A stretch of 64,000 nt of DNA from CAVZCK01 sp963798805. GTDB lineage: Bacteria; Pseudomonadota; Alphaproteobacteria; Rhizobiales; Rhodomicrobiaceae. Each line of letters starts with the position of its first letter. Positions within the stretch are counted from its first letter, which is position 1. The notes under the pieces were generated by a model, which searched no databases, was not told the DNA's origin, and saw only the letters and a program-made list of their open reading frames with translations. The translations under genes and the position numbers were made by a program. The stretch spans positions 992,001 to 1,056,000 of the forward strand of contig CAWCVC010000010.1 in assembly GCA_963798805.1 (NCBI GenBank). Reading direction: 5' to 3'. Of the stretch, positions 1-9,997 are shown in pieces.

Positions 1-106
1 CACGGTGGCGCGCATGTTTAAAAAAGCCGATCTCGACGGAGTTGAGGTCGGTCCACCACAGATCGACGGTGTATTGCGAGTAGCCGAGTGCTGCGCTCGT
101 CGCCAT
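1..106 (-). CDS. Partial unknown protein, N-terminus only
   Basis: An open frame reads leftward off the window from an ATG at 104-106. A GGAGG ribosome-binding site sits about seven bases upstream of it, which is the main support. The 35 visible residues begin MATSAALGYSQYTV and contain two adjacent tryptophans and an acidic/aromatic stretch, with no recognisable motif. The gene is divergent from arsR, and about 190 bases separate the two starts. I cannot assign a function from so short a piece. The longer opposing frames here lack such an RBS. Confidence 0.5.
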   Translation of the reverse strand, partial: MATSAALGYSQYTVDLWWTDLNSVEIGFFKHARHR

Positions 107-252
107 TTGCGCCTCCGCATGGGTGCGAATCGATTCCGAAAATCGTGAGCGATGCCGGGGTGGCGGGCCAGCGATGGCGCGCCGCTGCAGCAGCGTCATC
201 CACAAGCAAGGTGATCGGCGAGCGCTCCGGAGGGCGCGCGACACGCGAATAC

Positions 253-290
253 ATAAGCGTTGACTTATTAATAAGCAAGGGCTTATATAA
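253..290 (+). promoter_or_regulatory. Promoter and probable self-operator of the arsR pair
   Basis: TTGACT at 260-265 and TATATA at 284-289 form a sigma70-like promoter with an 18-base spacer. Half-sites of the form ATAAGC recur at 253-258 and 271-276, with the inverted GCTTAT at 281-286, so a perfect six-base inverted repeat lies between the -35 and -10 boxes and touches the latter. ArsR proteins commonly repress themselves through such sites. The predicted transcription start falls at or beside the ATG at 296, which suggests a leaderless message (inference). Confidence 0.55.
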
Positions 291-295
291 CTTCC

Positions 296-625
296 ATGAT
301 CGAGAGCGCCGACCTCACGACTGTCATGAAAACGCTGGCTGACCCGACGCGGCGAGGCGTGTTCGAGAGCATCATGCGCCAGGGCGAAATAACGGTCGGC
401 GAGTTGGTGAAGGGCTCACATGTCTCGCAGCCGGCGATTTCGCAGCATCTGCGCGCCCTGCGCGATGCCGGGCTCGTCCATGAGCGGCGTTCGGGCCGGC
501 AGGTGTTCTACCGGCCGGAGCCCAAAGGCCTCACCCCACTGGTCGATTGGGTCGGCCATTACACGGCCTTCTGGCGCGAGCGCTTCGACGCCATGGAAAA
601 ACTGCTCAAGGAGATGGATCGATGA
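296..625 (+). CDS. ArsR-family winged-helix repressor
   Basis: This 109-residue protein has the size and fold signature of the ArsR/SmtB family. The recognition helix is visible as VSQPAISQHLRAL around residues 43-55, followed by the wing RRSGRQVFYR. It lacks the cysteine metal-binding box of arsenic sensors. Its stop overlaps the start of the SRPBCC gene in ATGA, so the two are translationally coupled. ArsR-SRPBCC pairs of this kind are widespread, and the regulator usually controls its own operon. The ATG at 296 has no clear Shine-Dalgarno, in keeping with a leaderless transcript from the promoter just upstream. The ligand cannot be told from sequence. Confidence 0.85.
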   Translation: MIESADLTTVMKTLADPTRRGVFESIMRQGEITVGELVKGSHVSQPAISQHLRALRDAGLVHERRSGRQVFYRPEPKGLTPLVDWVGHYTAFWRERFDAMEKLLKEMDR

Positions 626-1077
626 GCGAAAGCAACACGGCCACCCAGCGCGCCATCGTCGTGGAGCGAACGCTGCCGCAACCGCCCGAAAAGATCTGGC
701 GTGTGCTTACCGACCCGGATCTGATCGCAGCCTGGCTGATGCCGAACGACTTCAAGCCGGTCGTCGGCCACCGCTTCCATTTCCACACCAAGCCGATGGG
801 CAATTGGGACGGCGTCGTCGATTGCGAGGTGCTGGAATGCGATCCCCCGCGTCGGCTGCGCTATAGCTGGGTCGGCGGCTCGGACGACAATCCGAAATAC
901 GGCTCGCGGCTGATCTCGGTGGTGACCTGGACTCTCACCGCTATCGAGGGCGGGACGCTCTTGCATATGGAGCATGACGGCTTCGGCCCCAGCAACGAAT
1001 TTGCCTTCGAGGCGATGAGCGACGGCTGGGCGCGCATGCCGGGGAGGATCGGCGAGTTGGCGGCAGCGCTGAACTGA
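622..1077 (+). CDS. SRPBCC (AHSA1-like) domain protein
   Basis: The 151-residue product has the AHSA1/START-like pattern: an N-terminal strand, then PPEKIWRVLTDPDLIAAWL, and a C-terminal helix with MPGRIGELAAAL. Members form a helix-grip hydrophobic cavity and are cytoplasmic; most have no known ligand. The start chosen at 622 gives an ATGA overlap with arsR and matches the usual family length. A longer same-frame start at 547 would lie entirely inside arsR and is not needed. The coupling to an ArsR repressor suggests a stress or small-molecule response, but the substrate is unknown. Confidence 0.85.
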   Translation: MSESNTATQRAIVVERTLPQPPEKIWRVLTDPDLIAAWLMPNDFKPVVGHRFHFHTKPMGNWDGVVDCEVLECDPPRRLRYSWVGGSDDNPKYGSRLISVVTWTLTAIEGGTLLHMEHDGFGPSNEFAFEAMSDGWARMPGRIGELAAALN

Positions 1078-1194
1078 AGCCGCAAAATTCCTATCCCGCA
1101 CAACGACGAGCTTCTGCCCAGGTTGCCTGCGGGAAAGGTCGACGCCTCGCGGAAAAGGCTTGGGCGGCCGGCTTTCTCTCCTTATCTTGACCCT

Positions 1195-1914
1195 ATGGCG
1201 GATCCCCATCATCACCACACATCCCATGGCCACACTGGGCATTCCCACTCCCACGGCAGCGGACACGCCCACAACCATGCGCATGACGCCAGCGAAAGCC
1301 GCGTCGGCATCGCGGCCTGGATCGTCGTCGAAGCCTGGCACCGCCTGCAGGGCGCGCCTGTGGTCCTCGGCGGCATCATGTTCTGGGTGGCGCTCGGCGG
1401 GCTTGCCGTGAACATCGCCTCATTCGGCGTGCTGCATAGCGGCGACCGCACCAATCTCAACATGCGCGCGGCGGCGCTGCATGTGATGGGCGACCTGCTC
1501 GGCTCCGTCGCCGCGATCGCCGCGGCAATCGTGATCATGGTCAGCGGCTGGACGCCGATCGACCCGATCCTGTCGGTGCTGGTGGCGCTGATCATCCTGC
1601 GCTCGGCCTGGCGCGTGGTCAGCGACAGCGGCCATATCCTGCTCGAAGGCACGCCGAGCGGCATCGATGCTCGCGAGATCGCGCGCGACCTCAGCGCCGC
1701 CTTCCCCGTCATCGAGGACGTGCATCATATCCACACCTGGTCGATCACCGAGGAGCGGCCGATGGTGACGCTGCATGTGCGCGTGGTCGAAGCGTGCCAG
1801 CCGGAGCGCATCGCCGCCGACGTCAAGCAGCGGCTGATGCAACGGTTCGGGGTTTCGCATGCGACGGTGGAGGTGGAGTTCGACTGCTGCGCGGATGAGA
1901 AGGAGACTGCGTGA
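1195..1914 (+). CDS. CDF zinc transporter lacking its first membrane segments
   Basis: The 239-residue product begins with a His-rich stretch typical of CzcD/ZitB zinc exporters and ends with the cytoplasmic metal-sensing domain, including VHHIHTWSI. The retained membrane part includes the metal-site motif HVMGD of transmembrane segment 5. About 75 residues expected between the His-rich tail and WIVVEAWHRL are absent, so segments 1-3, including the partner HxxxD site of segment 2, are missing. The frame is kept open across the junction near 1309-1320. Full-length relatives have about 300 residues. The product is probably unable to transport, unless the gap is an assembly deletion. The ATG at 1195 is chosen because the His-rich leader begins there. 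Confidence 0.8.
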   Translation: MADPHHHHTSHGHTGHSHSHGSGHAHNHAHDASESRVGIAAWIVVEAWHRLQGAPVVLGGIMFWVALGGLAVNIASFGVLHSGDRTNLNMRAAALHVMGDLLGSVAAIAAAIVIMVSGWTPIDPILSVLVALIILRSAWRVVSDSGHILLEGTPSGIDAREIARDLSAAFPVIEDVHHIHTWSITEERPMVTLHVRVVEACQPERIAADVKQRLMQRFGVSHATVEVEFDCCADEKETA

Positions 1915-1956
1915 AAAGCTCGAACCATCTTTAGGCCGTTTTCAAAACTTCAACAG

Positions 1957-2169
1957 TCATTCGTAAATGCGAATGGCACAACGCGGGCGAGCTTCGGAGG
2001 CTTCTTCGTCGCTCAATTCTGCCGGCGGAGCTGGAACCGCGCCACATCCACGGGCGTCACTGGCCGGATTGCCAGTGAAGCCTGCGATTTGCGCCCTCGC
2101 TTGGTCTTTCGGGATACAGAGAAGACCTTCTATTTCGCTGTAGCGGGAACTTCGATCCATAGACAGCAT
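1957..2169 (-). CDS. Doubtful small ORF in the 1915-2224 gap
   Basis: A 70-residue frame occupies most of the 310-base gap between the CDF gene and the PhnA-like gene. GGTGGTG lies just upstream of its ATG and could serve as a weak ribosome-binding site. The translation resembles no family I know and has no membrane segment or motif. It may be chance; I saw nothing else in this gap. Confidence 0.2.
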   Translation of the reverse strand: MLSMDRSSRYSEIEGLLCIPKDQARAQIAGFTGNPASDARGCGAVPAPPAELSDEEASEARPRCAIRIYE

Positions 2170-2224
2170 TCACCACCAAACATGTGAGCTCTCAATCACC
2201 TCTTTGGATCAGTGGAGGAACGCA

Positions 2225-3106
2225 ATGGCTTCAATCAACGCTGCCGCGCCCGAGGAGATGGCGGCAATCATCGAACAGCCAGCGACTTTCATCGATTGGG
2301 GCGGTGTCTTTGTCGGAGTCTTCATTTCAATCGCGTTGTCCTGGCTGTTGCTGACATTCGGAGCAGCCATAGGTTTCCTCGCAATCTCCCCATACACATT
2401 CACGGCAGACACAGCCGGCAAACTCACCATAGCAGCGGCGATCTGGTTCGCGCTGACACAGATCTATGCGCTTGGAGTTGGTGCGTATGTTGCCGCACGC
2501 CTCCGCCCGCGGGCCGAGGGAATGAACCGGGATGAGTTAGTTTTCCGCGATGCTATCAGCGGTCTGGCGGTTTGGGCGCTAGCGATCTTTCTCGGACTTG
2601 TCATTGCGGGATTGGGGGCGGCGTCGGCTGCTCGCACCGGCGCACAGGCTGCAGGGGCGGTGGCCTCGGGAGCGTCGCGCGGTCTGGACAACGCCTATAT
2701 TGTTGACCTGATGTTCCGTCCGGCGGCAAATGCTCAAAATGCCACGCAACCTGGTGCGTCATCTCAGGACCAGCGCCCTGCGTTGCCCGATGAGCAGACG
2801 CGCGCTGTTGTCGGCAGAATTGTGGCCAGAACTCTCGCATCGGGTTCGCTTGACGCCGGAGATAAAACCTATCTGGCGCAGCTCATCGCAACTCGCACCG
2901 GTATTTCTCAGCAGGAGGCCGAGCAGCGCATCGATCAGACCGTGAACAATGCGAAGGCTACCGCATTGGAAGCCGCGGACAAGACCCGCAAGGCGACGAT
3001 GTTGATTGGTTTCTGGATCGTGTTCATTATGTTCGCCGCCGGCATTGCCGCAGCATGGGTTGGAACGGTCGGCGGATACCATCGCGATGAAGGCACCTGG
3101 TACTAA
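2225..3106 (+). CDS. PhnA-like multi-pass membrane protein
   Basis: This 293-residue protein starts at an ATG six bases after GGAGG (2214-2218); an in-frame TTG at 2204 would start before that site and is rejected. It has hydrophobic segments at about residues 30-55, 70-90, 115-135 and 260-285. Between the third and fourth lies a long soluble loop (about 135-255) rich in Ala, Gln and Glu. The pattern matches hypothetical membrane proteins annotated PhnA-like in rhizobia, whose function is not established. A DUF3309 micro-protein follows 17 bases after the stop, and the two probably form one transcript. Confidence 0.65.
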   Translation: MASINAAAPEEMAAIIEQPATFIDWGGVFVGVFISIALSWLLLTFGAAIGFLAISPYTFTADTAGKLTIAAAIWFALTQIYALGVGAYVAARLRPRAEGMNRDELVFRDAISGLAVWALAIFLGLVIAGLGAASAARTGAQAAGAVASGASRGLDNAYIVDLMFRPAANAQNATQPGASSQDQRPALPDEQTRAVVGRIVARTLASGSLDAGDKTYLAQLIATRTGISQQEAEQRIDQTVNNAKATALEAADKTRKATMLIGFWIVFIMFAAGIAAAWVGTVGGYHRDEGTWY

Positions 3107-3123
3107 ACTCGGGGGACGGAAAC

Positions 3124-3282
3124 ATGCCAGCATCAACACTGCTAGTGATTATTCTTATCCTTCTGCTCGTCGGCGCATTTCCTGCATGGCCATATAGTCG
3201 GTCTTGGGGATATGGCCCTTCGGGCCTCTTAGGCACAGTTCTGGTCGTTCTTCTCGTCCTTGTACTGCTGGGCCGGTTTTAA
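3124..3282 (+). CDS. DUF3309 micro-protein
   Basis: A 52-residue protein with two hydrophobic stretches (about residues 4-18 and 36-50) around a central motif PAWPYSRSWGYGPSG. This layout is diagnostic of DUF3309, a family of tiny membrane proteins common in Alphaproteobacteria. A purine-rich GGGGGACGG precedes the ATG. It follows the PhnA-like gene closely. The role is unknown; stress-related membrane function is only a guess from the pairing. Confidence 0.8.
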   Translation: MPASTLLVIILILLLVGAFPAWPYSRSWGYGPSGLLGTVLVVLLVLVLLGRF

Positions 3283-3356
3283 CCGCTGCGGCAGTCGCGG
3301 CTGTCTGGCGGAATGCGAGAGGTTCAACCTTAGCATTGCCGTGAATGGCGCCGCAT

Positions 3357-3540
3357 GAAGCAGCAGCCGCGAGGTTGGTCCTTAGTGTGGTATCAGCCTC
3401 TCGGCTGTGGTCCGCCTCTTACACGGCGCACTGACGCATTCACTTCGTTCATGCGCTCGCGCACGCGTCTTTGCGTTGCATCAATTTTTCCGAACGCAGG
3501 CTCCGCTGGGCATGGTCGGCCGATAACACCGACAACGGCG
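3357..3540 (+). repeat. Partial third copy of the composite repeat
   Basis: This stretch begins with an inverted repeat of the form GCAGCCGCGAGGTTGGTCC...CAGCCTCTCGGCTG and continues with GGTCCGCCTCTTAC. It matches the starts of the two longer copies at 5371-5990 and 25670-26298, then diverges from them. No gene is visible between 3283 and 3541. Confidence 0.6.
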
Positions 3541-3541
3541 C

Positions 3542-3913
3542 TCAATTCAGCGGCGCGGCACTCGCAGTGTCTCCTTGCGTCGGGTGCCGAGGGCCGGGCT
3601 TGGGCTTCGTCTCGCAATTCCCGGCTTCGGTCCGCTCGGCCTTGTGAAGGGTAATCAGGCACAGAATGCGCTTGCTCACCGCCTCGATGTCCTCGCATTT
3701 CTGCTGCGATGGCTCGGGTTGGGCGGGAGAGCAGGCCTGGTCGTCGTCCTTCGCCGGAGGCTGCGCCGTCTGCTCGTACGACGGAACGTAAGACCGCAGA
3801 GCCTCGTAGTTCTGCTGCAGCCAGCTTTTGTGGTCGATGACGAATGACGCGATCTCGGCCGCCGCGCTGAGGAGCACCACCGCCGCAACCAGAATAGATA
3901 TCAAGCGGGCCAT
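3542..3913 (-). CDS. Small secreted or anchored Cys-rich protein beside the TAXI gene
   Basis: This 123-residue protein has an N-terminal hydrophobic segment (about residues 4-25), either an uncleaved anchor or a signal peptide. It is followed by a hydrophilic, Pro-rich region with four cysteines, which fits an extracytoplasmic protein with disulfides. The start has a strong GGAGGAG site. It lies 14 bases downstream of the TAXI-type binding protein on the same strand, so the two are likely one operon. The downstream partner also has a Cys-containing C-terminal tail. I do not recognise a family. Confidence 0.7.
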   Translation of the reverse strand: MARLISILVAAVVLLSAAAEIASFVIDHKSWLQQNYEALRSYVPSYEQTAQPPAKDDDQACSPAQPEPSQQKCEDIEAVSKRILCLITLHKAERTEAGNCETKPKPGPRHPTQGDTASAAPLN

Positions 3914-3927
3914 CGACTCCTCCAGGC

Positions 3928-5025
3928 CTAGTGAGCCAGTTTCTTCAGGTTCTTGCAGAGGCTCCTGACAATTGGATTGTCCGAGGTCTGGTCACCGCAT
4001 TGCGGGGCGGTAGCCGGGGTCTCATTCGTGCTCTGCTCTGCGGCAGCACCCCCGACAAAGACGCAGCGCCGCCCGTCGGACGTGCCGATCCGTGCGTCGA
4101 GATACCTCGTTACGCAGTCATAGCGCTCCCAGCCCGGCAGCGCGGCGTCGAGGTCGACCTGCCGCCATTTGGGATGGCCGATTTTCTCCTGCAGCTCTTC
4201 CAGATTCACCTTCAGACGGTTGGCGATCATGCCGATATTGAGACAGTTCTCATGGCGGAAATCGAAGGCCATCAGCACCGCGACGACTTTCACGGTATCG
4301 ATGCTGTGCGTCAGCCAGGGATAGTCGTCGGGCGTGATTTTCGCCGCACCATAGCGCTGGAGCACAGCCGGCTCGCGGATGTTGACCAGCGCCAGCCGCT
4401 CATCCGCCTTGCGATCCTCGGTGAACAGGCGAACCGGCTTGCCGGCCACAAAGAACATCGCATCGATTTTGTCGGGCGCCCCCTCCGGCAGCAGCAGGCG
4501 GCGCAGCGCTTCGGTCTCTGCGATTTCTACCGGAATCACCTTCAAGCCGGTCAGCAGCATGATGAAGGTGGCGGTAAGATAAGTCCCGCTCTCGAGATCG
4601 CCGACGGCCACCCGCTTTCCCGCGATCTGTGAAAGCTCTGTGATCCCCGACGATTTCGTCGTGATCAGATGCACCTCTTCCGAATAAAGCGGGAAAACAT
4701 AGCGGATCTTGCTGATGATATCCTGAAGCTGCTTGTCCCGGGGCGCGGCTTCCTTGAGATATTCCAGCGTGTCCTGCTGAACGATGGCAAGCTGTGCGGC
4801 TTCTTCGTGCCGCAGGCGCTGAAGGTTGGCGATGGAGCCCTTCGATTCCTTCACTTTCAGATCGACGCCGCATTCTTCCTTGATGACCCGCGCAATGTCC
4901 TGGCCGAAGCGGTAATAAGTTCCGCTCGGCGATCCGGTGAGAATGGACAGGTTCCGCATTTCCTGGGCACAGACGACACCGTTGCCGGAAACGATCAGGA
5001 GCAGTGTAAAGCAGATGACACGCAT
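3928..5025 (-). CDS. TAXI-family TRAP-type solute-binding protein
   Basis: A 365-residue exported protein. A signal peptide of about 21 residues ends in VVCA before QE. The mature N-terminus carries LSILTGSPSGTYYRFGQDIA, the usual opening of TAXI binding proteins, which deliver organic acids or amino acids to TRAP transporters. Later motifs such as LAIVQQDTLEYL and GKRVAVGDLESGTY fit the family. The C-terminal 50 residues, with several cysteines, are an extra tail. No TRAP membrane (DctM/DctQ-type) gene lies nearby, so it is an orphan in this window. ATG at 5025 was preferred over an in-frame TTG seven codons upstream. Confidence 0.85.
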   Translation of the reverse strand: MRVICFTLLLIVSGNGVVCAQEMRNLSILTGSPSGTYYRFGQDIARVIKEECGVDLKVKESKGSIANLQRLRHEEAAQLAIVQQDTLEYLKEAAPRDKQLQDIISKIRYVFPLYSEEVHLITTKSSGITELSQIAGKRVAVGDLESGTYLTATFIMLLTGLKVIPVEIAETEALRRLLLPEGAPDKIDAMFFVAGKPVRLFTEDRKADERLALVNIREPAVLQRYGAAKITPDDYPWLTHSIDTVKVVAVLMAFDFRHENCLNIGMIANRLKVNLEELQEKIGHPKWRQVDLDAALPGWERYDCVTRYLDARIGTSDGRRCVFVGGAAAEQSTNETPATAPQCGDQTSDNPIVRSLCKNLKKLAH

Positions 5026-5370
5026 TGTTTGAGCCTGAAGCCGCAATTTCAGGAGCGGATTGATGTGAACTATCCATCAAATATTACACGAAAATCGCCC
5101 GGGCTGGGCGCCGCGTACGCCCGGAGAGCCGTAGTTCATTTGTTCCCGAGAGAAGAAAGTCTTCGGGCGCGGCTCGGCGCAATTCCCGCTGGTGTGGAAA
5201 CGGTCTTGATCCTACCTCTTTGTCGCTCCGGGCGAGCGGCGCGAGACCCGGGCCTATCGGCCTATCCGCGGTCGCTTCGATGAATGGCGAAGCGAGTAGG
5301 TCCCGGCTCTAACGGCCGGGACGACGCAGAATGCGCGGGACCCTCCTCGCCAGCACCAATCCCCCCGCCG

Positions 5371-5990
5371 GGCTCGCCCGCGAGGCTTTGCGATTTTGTC
5401 TGGGCATGATCTTTACCGCAAAACCGGTTCCCACTTTTGCGGGATCATGCACCTGTCCGCCCCACGAGGGGCGGGCGCGGGCAGCCGCAAGGCTGGTCCG
5501 TATGGTTTAGTGTTCAGCCCTTCGGCTGCCCACGCGCGGTGATATTCTGGCTCCGGTCCGCTCTCTTATCGAGCCTGGCGCGCACCCGTGTATCTTCCGG
5601 CCTGACCGTGGCTGAAAGCCGCTCCATTTCCGCGCCGCCGGCATCGTTTTCTCGCCAAGCCTCCAGCCAAGGCTTGGCGCAATGCCGTCGACAGCGCCGT
5701 GGACCTCTCGCGAGGCGGACGGCGGGGCAGCGACTGTCCGATTCGGCCTGCACGGGTCGAACCTGTGGAAGACCTGCGCATCCCAGCGCAGGCGGGCGCA
5801 CCGTGAAACCCCTGGTTATGGGCCGTTACCCCACCGCCCGGCCAGCCTATCCTGCGATTCGGCCATCCCGCGCGGATTTCCCAGGCACCGCAATCGCATC
5901 CCCCCAGAACAGAAGTCGGTCTTAAGCCCGGCGCCCCTTCAGGGGAAGCGACGGGCGCGAGTATAGGGGTGCGCAGGGCGCCGGGGATAA
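5371..5990 (+). repeat. Composite intergenic repeat, copy 1
   Basis: This matches 25670-26298 in reverse complement over about 600 bases, with many substitutions. Shared landmarks, in order, are GCTCGCC...CCGCGAGG, GCGGGCAGCCGC with GGCTGGTCCGTA, TTTAGTGTTCAGCC, CGGCTGCCCACGCGCGG, AGTCGGTCTTAAGCCCGGCG and GAGTATAGGGG. It has no convincing coding capacity. Relative to copy 2 it carries an extra palindrome at 5404-5450. Confidence 0.75.
5404..5450. repeat. REP-like palindrome nested in the composite repeat
   Basis: Terminal inverted repeats GCATGATC (5404-5411) and GATCATGC (5443-5450) enclose a core with ACCGCAAAACCGGTT and CACTTTTGCGG. The sequence matches the GCATGATC-type palindromic element dispersed in Hyphomicrobiales genomes. 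Copy 2 of the surrounding repeat lacks it, running straight from TTTGCGAT...GTCT to TCCGCCC, so the element was inserted here or precisely lost there. Confidence 0.75.
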
Positions 5991-6275
5991 CTCTGTGGGC
6001 GGAAGTTGCGGGGATGGTGAATGAGACGTTGAAGCTGTTCGTTCCCACGAGCACAACGTTTGCCGTCGAGTCCAAGCGGCATGCTTTGCGCGTGGTATTC
6101 GACGGGAGGGGTGAGTTCGACTGCTGCGTAGATGGGGGAGACCAATTGCGACGCGACATAGAACTTCAGCTAATTTTGTGGAGTTAACGCGAGATCGGCT
6201 TGTTGAACAAAAAAGAACGCATATAGTGCCGCGCGGCGGGCAGGCGTTTCAAACCACTCAATGGGCTAAGCTGCG

Positions 6276-7339
6276 ATGATCTTTCCTGGCGAAGGACTAG
6301 TCATCAGAATTATCGAAGCGTTTGAAAACGGCGTCGGTGCGATTGCGCGGCCATGGATTATTAAGAGAGAAAGTCTCGCTAACGCTCAAGCTGCAGCCGA
6401 AGCTCGTCGGCTTGATCGGCTGGCTGAGGAAAAGCTTCGACAAGATTTAATCGATTTAAGAGCAGGACGTAAGCGTATCAGTGATGGACTCGATCTGATT
6501 GAGGCACCGGGAACCAACCGGGAAAGTGACGCACGGCAATTGCAAATAACTAGGGCCGACATGATGAAGACGCTGGTCGACGGCCGGCGTTACTCGTCAA
6601 ACGATTTGATCGGTTATGAACGGGAGCTAAACCTCCAGCAAATCGCAGCGATCGCGGTGGAGGAATCGCTTGAAGATCAGAATACTGAAGAGAGCCTGCC
6701 GCCGGACCCCGATTGGTTTGCCCAGTGGCGCAATCGCGCTCAGGATGTCTCCAACGAAGATATGCAGAGGCTGTGGGCGCGCGTTCTAAAAGGGGAAGTA
6801 TGCAAAGCGGGTTCCTTTAGTATTCATACTCTAGAGTTTCTAAGTCGGATGTCGCGCCGCGATGCGGCTTTGATAGAAAAGCTAGCTGCGTTCGCTATAA
6901 ATGGAAACAACGTTGCTTCTCAAGCTCAAGATATATTGCTTGCTAATGGTATCAGGTTTATCGATCTGGTACACCTAGAGGATCTCAGCTTAATCAACGG
7001 AGTTGTTGGTTTAGGTGTTACGCTGACGCTGCCTGCCGTAATAGATAGCAATGGTAAGAATTTCTTTGCTCTTGGGTGCGGAAAGAAGGTTTTGCTTATG
7101 TATCCAAAGGATATAACAAAAAAATCGCTTGAATTTGAAGTTTACACCCTATCGCATATAACCGTGGAGTTGTTAAAGCTAGCGAGCATTCATATTGATT
7201 TAGAGTATCTAAAATATATCGCTGACTCGAAGAAATCGGAATGTAGCGTAATCTACATCGGTGATGCGTGTCTCGCGCCGGAGGGTAAATCTGCGGCCGG
7301 AAATCTCTCCGTCCTGTTCGACGCAAGGACAGCAGTAGG

Positions 7340-7343
<4 letters not shown>
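6276..7343 (+). CDS. DUF2806-type protein, low-GC and probably acquired
   Basis: This 355-residue protein has a charged helical N-terminal half (about residues 25-70), then the segment PDPDWFAQWRNRAQDVSNED followed by MQRLWARVLKGEV and HTLEFLSRMSRRDAALIEKL. That arrangement is typical of DUF2806. The function of the family is unknown. The second half is clearly richer in A and T than all neighbours and uses codons such as ATA and TTA, a sign of recent transfer. It sits between repeat-rich DNA and uvrB. The convergent stops overlap in a single CTAG: TAG of this gene at 7341-7343 and TAG of uvrB on the other strand at 7340-7342. Confidence 0.65.
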
Positions 7344-9704
<2,361 letters not shown>

Positions 9705-9997
9705 GGCCGCAATATGGGGGATTTGGCGGCATTTGACCAGCATTCGAACGGGCGCGATGCCGCGGATCAGCGAAGTCTGCGCGGCTTGCCCGCATGGCCG
9801 GTCCTGGCCAAATCGCGCAACCCGCCGGCCATCGGTTTCGTTTGCATTTTAACTCAATCGTAAATAGCTTAAGGGTTGTTACCGATCCGAAAACGTGTAA
9901 CGGGGCAGTGTCATCGAGCCTGTCGGCAAAGTCTCAACGGTGCTTTTGGTATCAGGGCCATTCCGGATTTGCAGATTTGCTTAGCCGAAGTCGCGCC

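Larger units (their letters stand above)
5047..6275. other. Gene-free, repeat-rich region
   Basis: I see no credible gene here; the short open frames lack ribosome-binding sites and run through repeats. The region holds a hairpin of the type GTCCCGGCTCT...CCGGGAC (about 5300-5322), the 620-bp composite repeat with its nested palindrome, and a stretch after 5990 with no recognisable content. It separates the TAXI operon from the low-GC DUF2806 gene. Confidence 0.7.

Noticed and set aside
5969..6187. 72-codon plus-strand frame; its GAGTTCGACTGCTGCG also occurs at the CDF gene end
   Set aside because: Sixteen shared bases are too few to show common origin, and the frame starts in repeat DNA with no ribosome-binding site.
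9794..9997. Extended N-terminus of the HWE kinase
   Set aside because: The translation looks random, and the GAF/kinase layout is complete from 9998.
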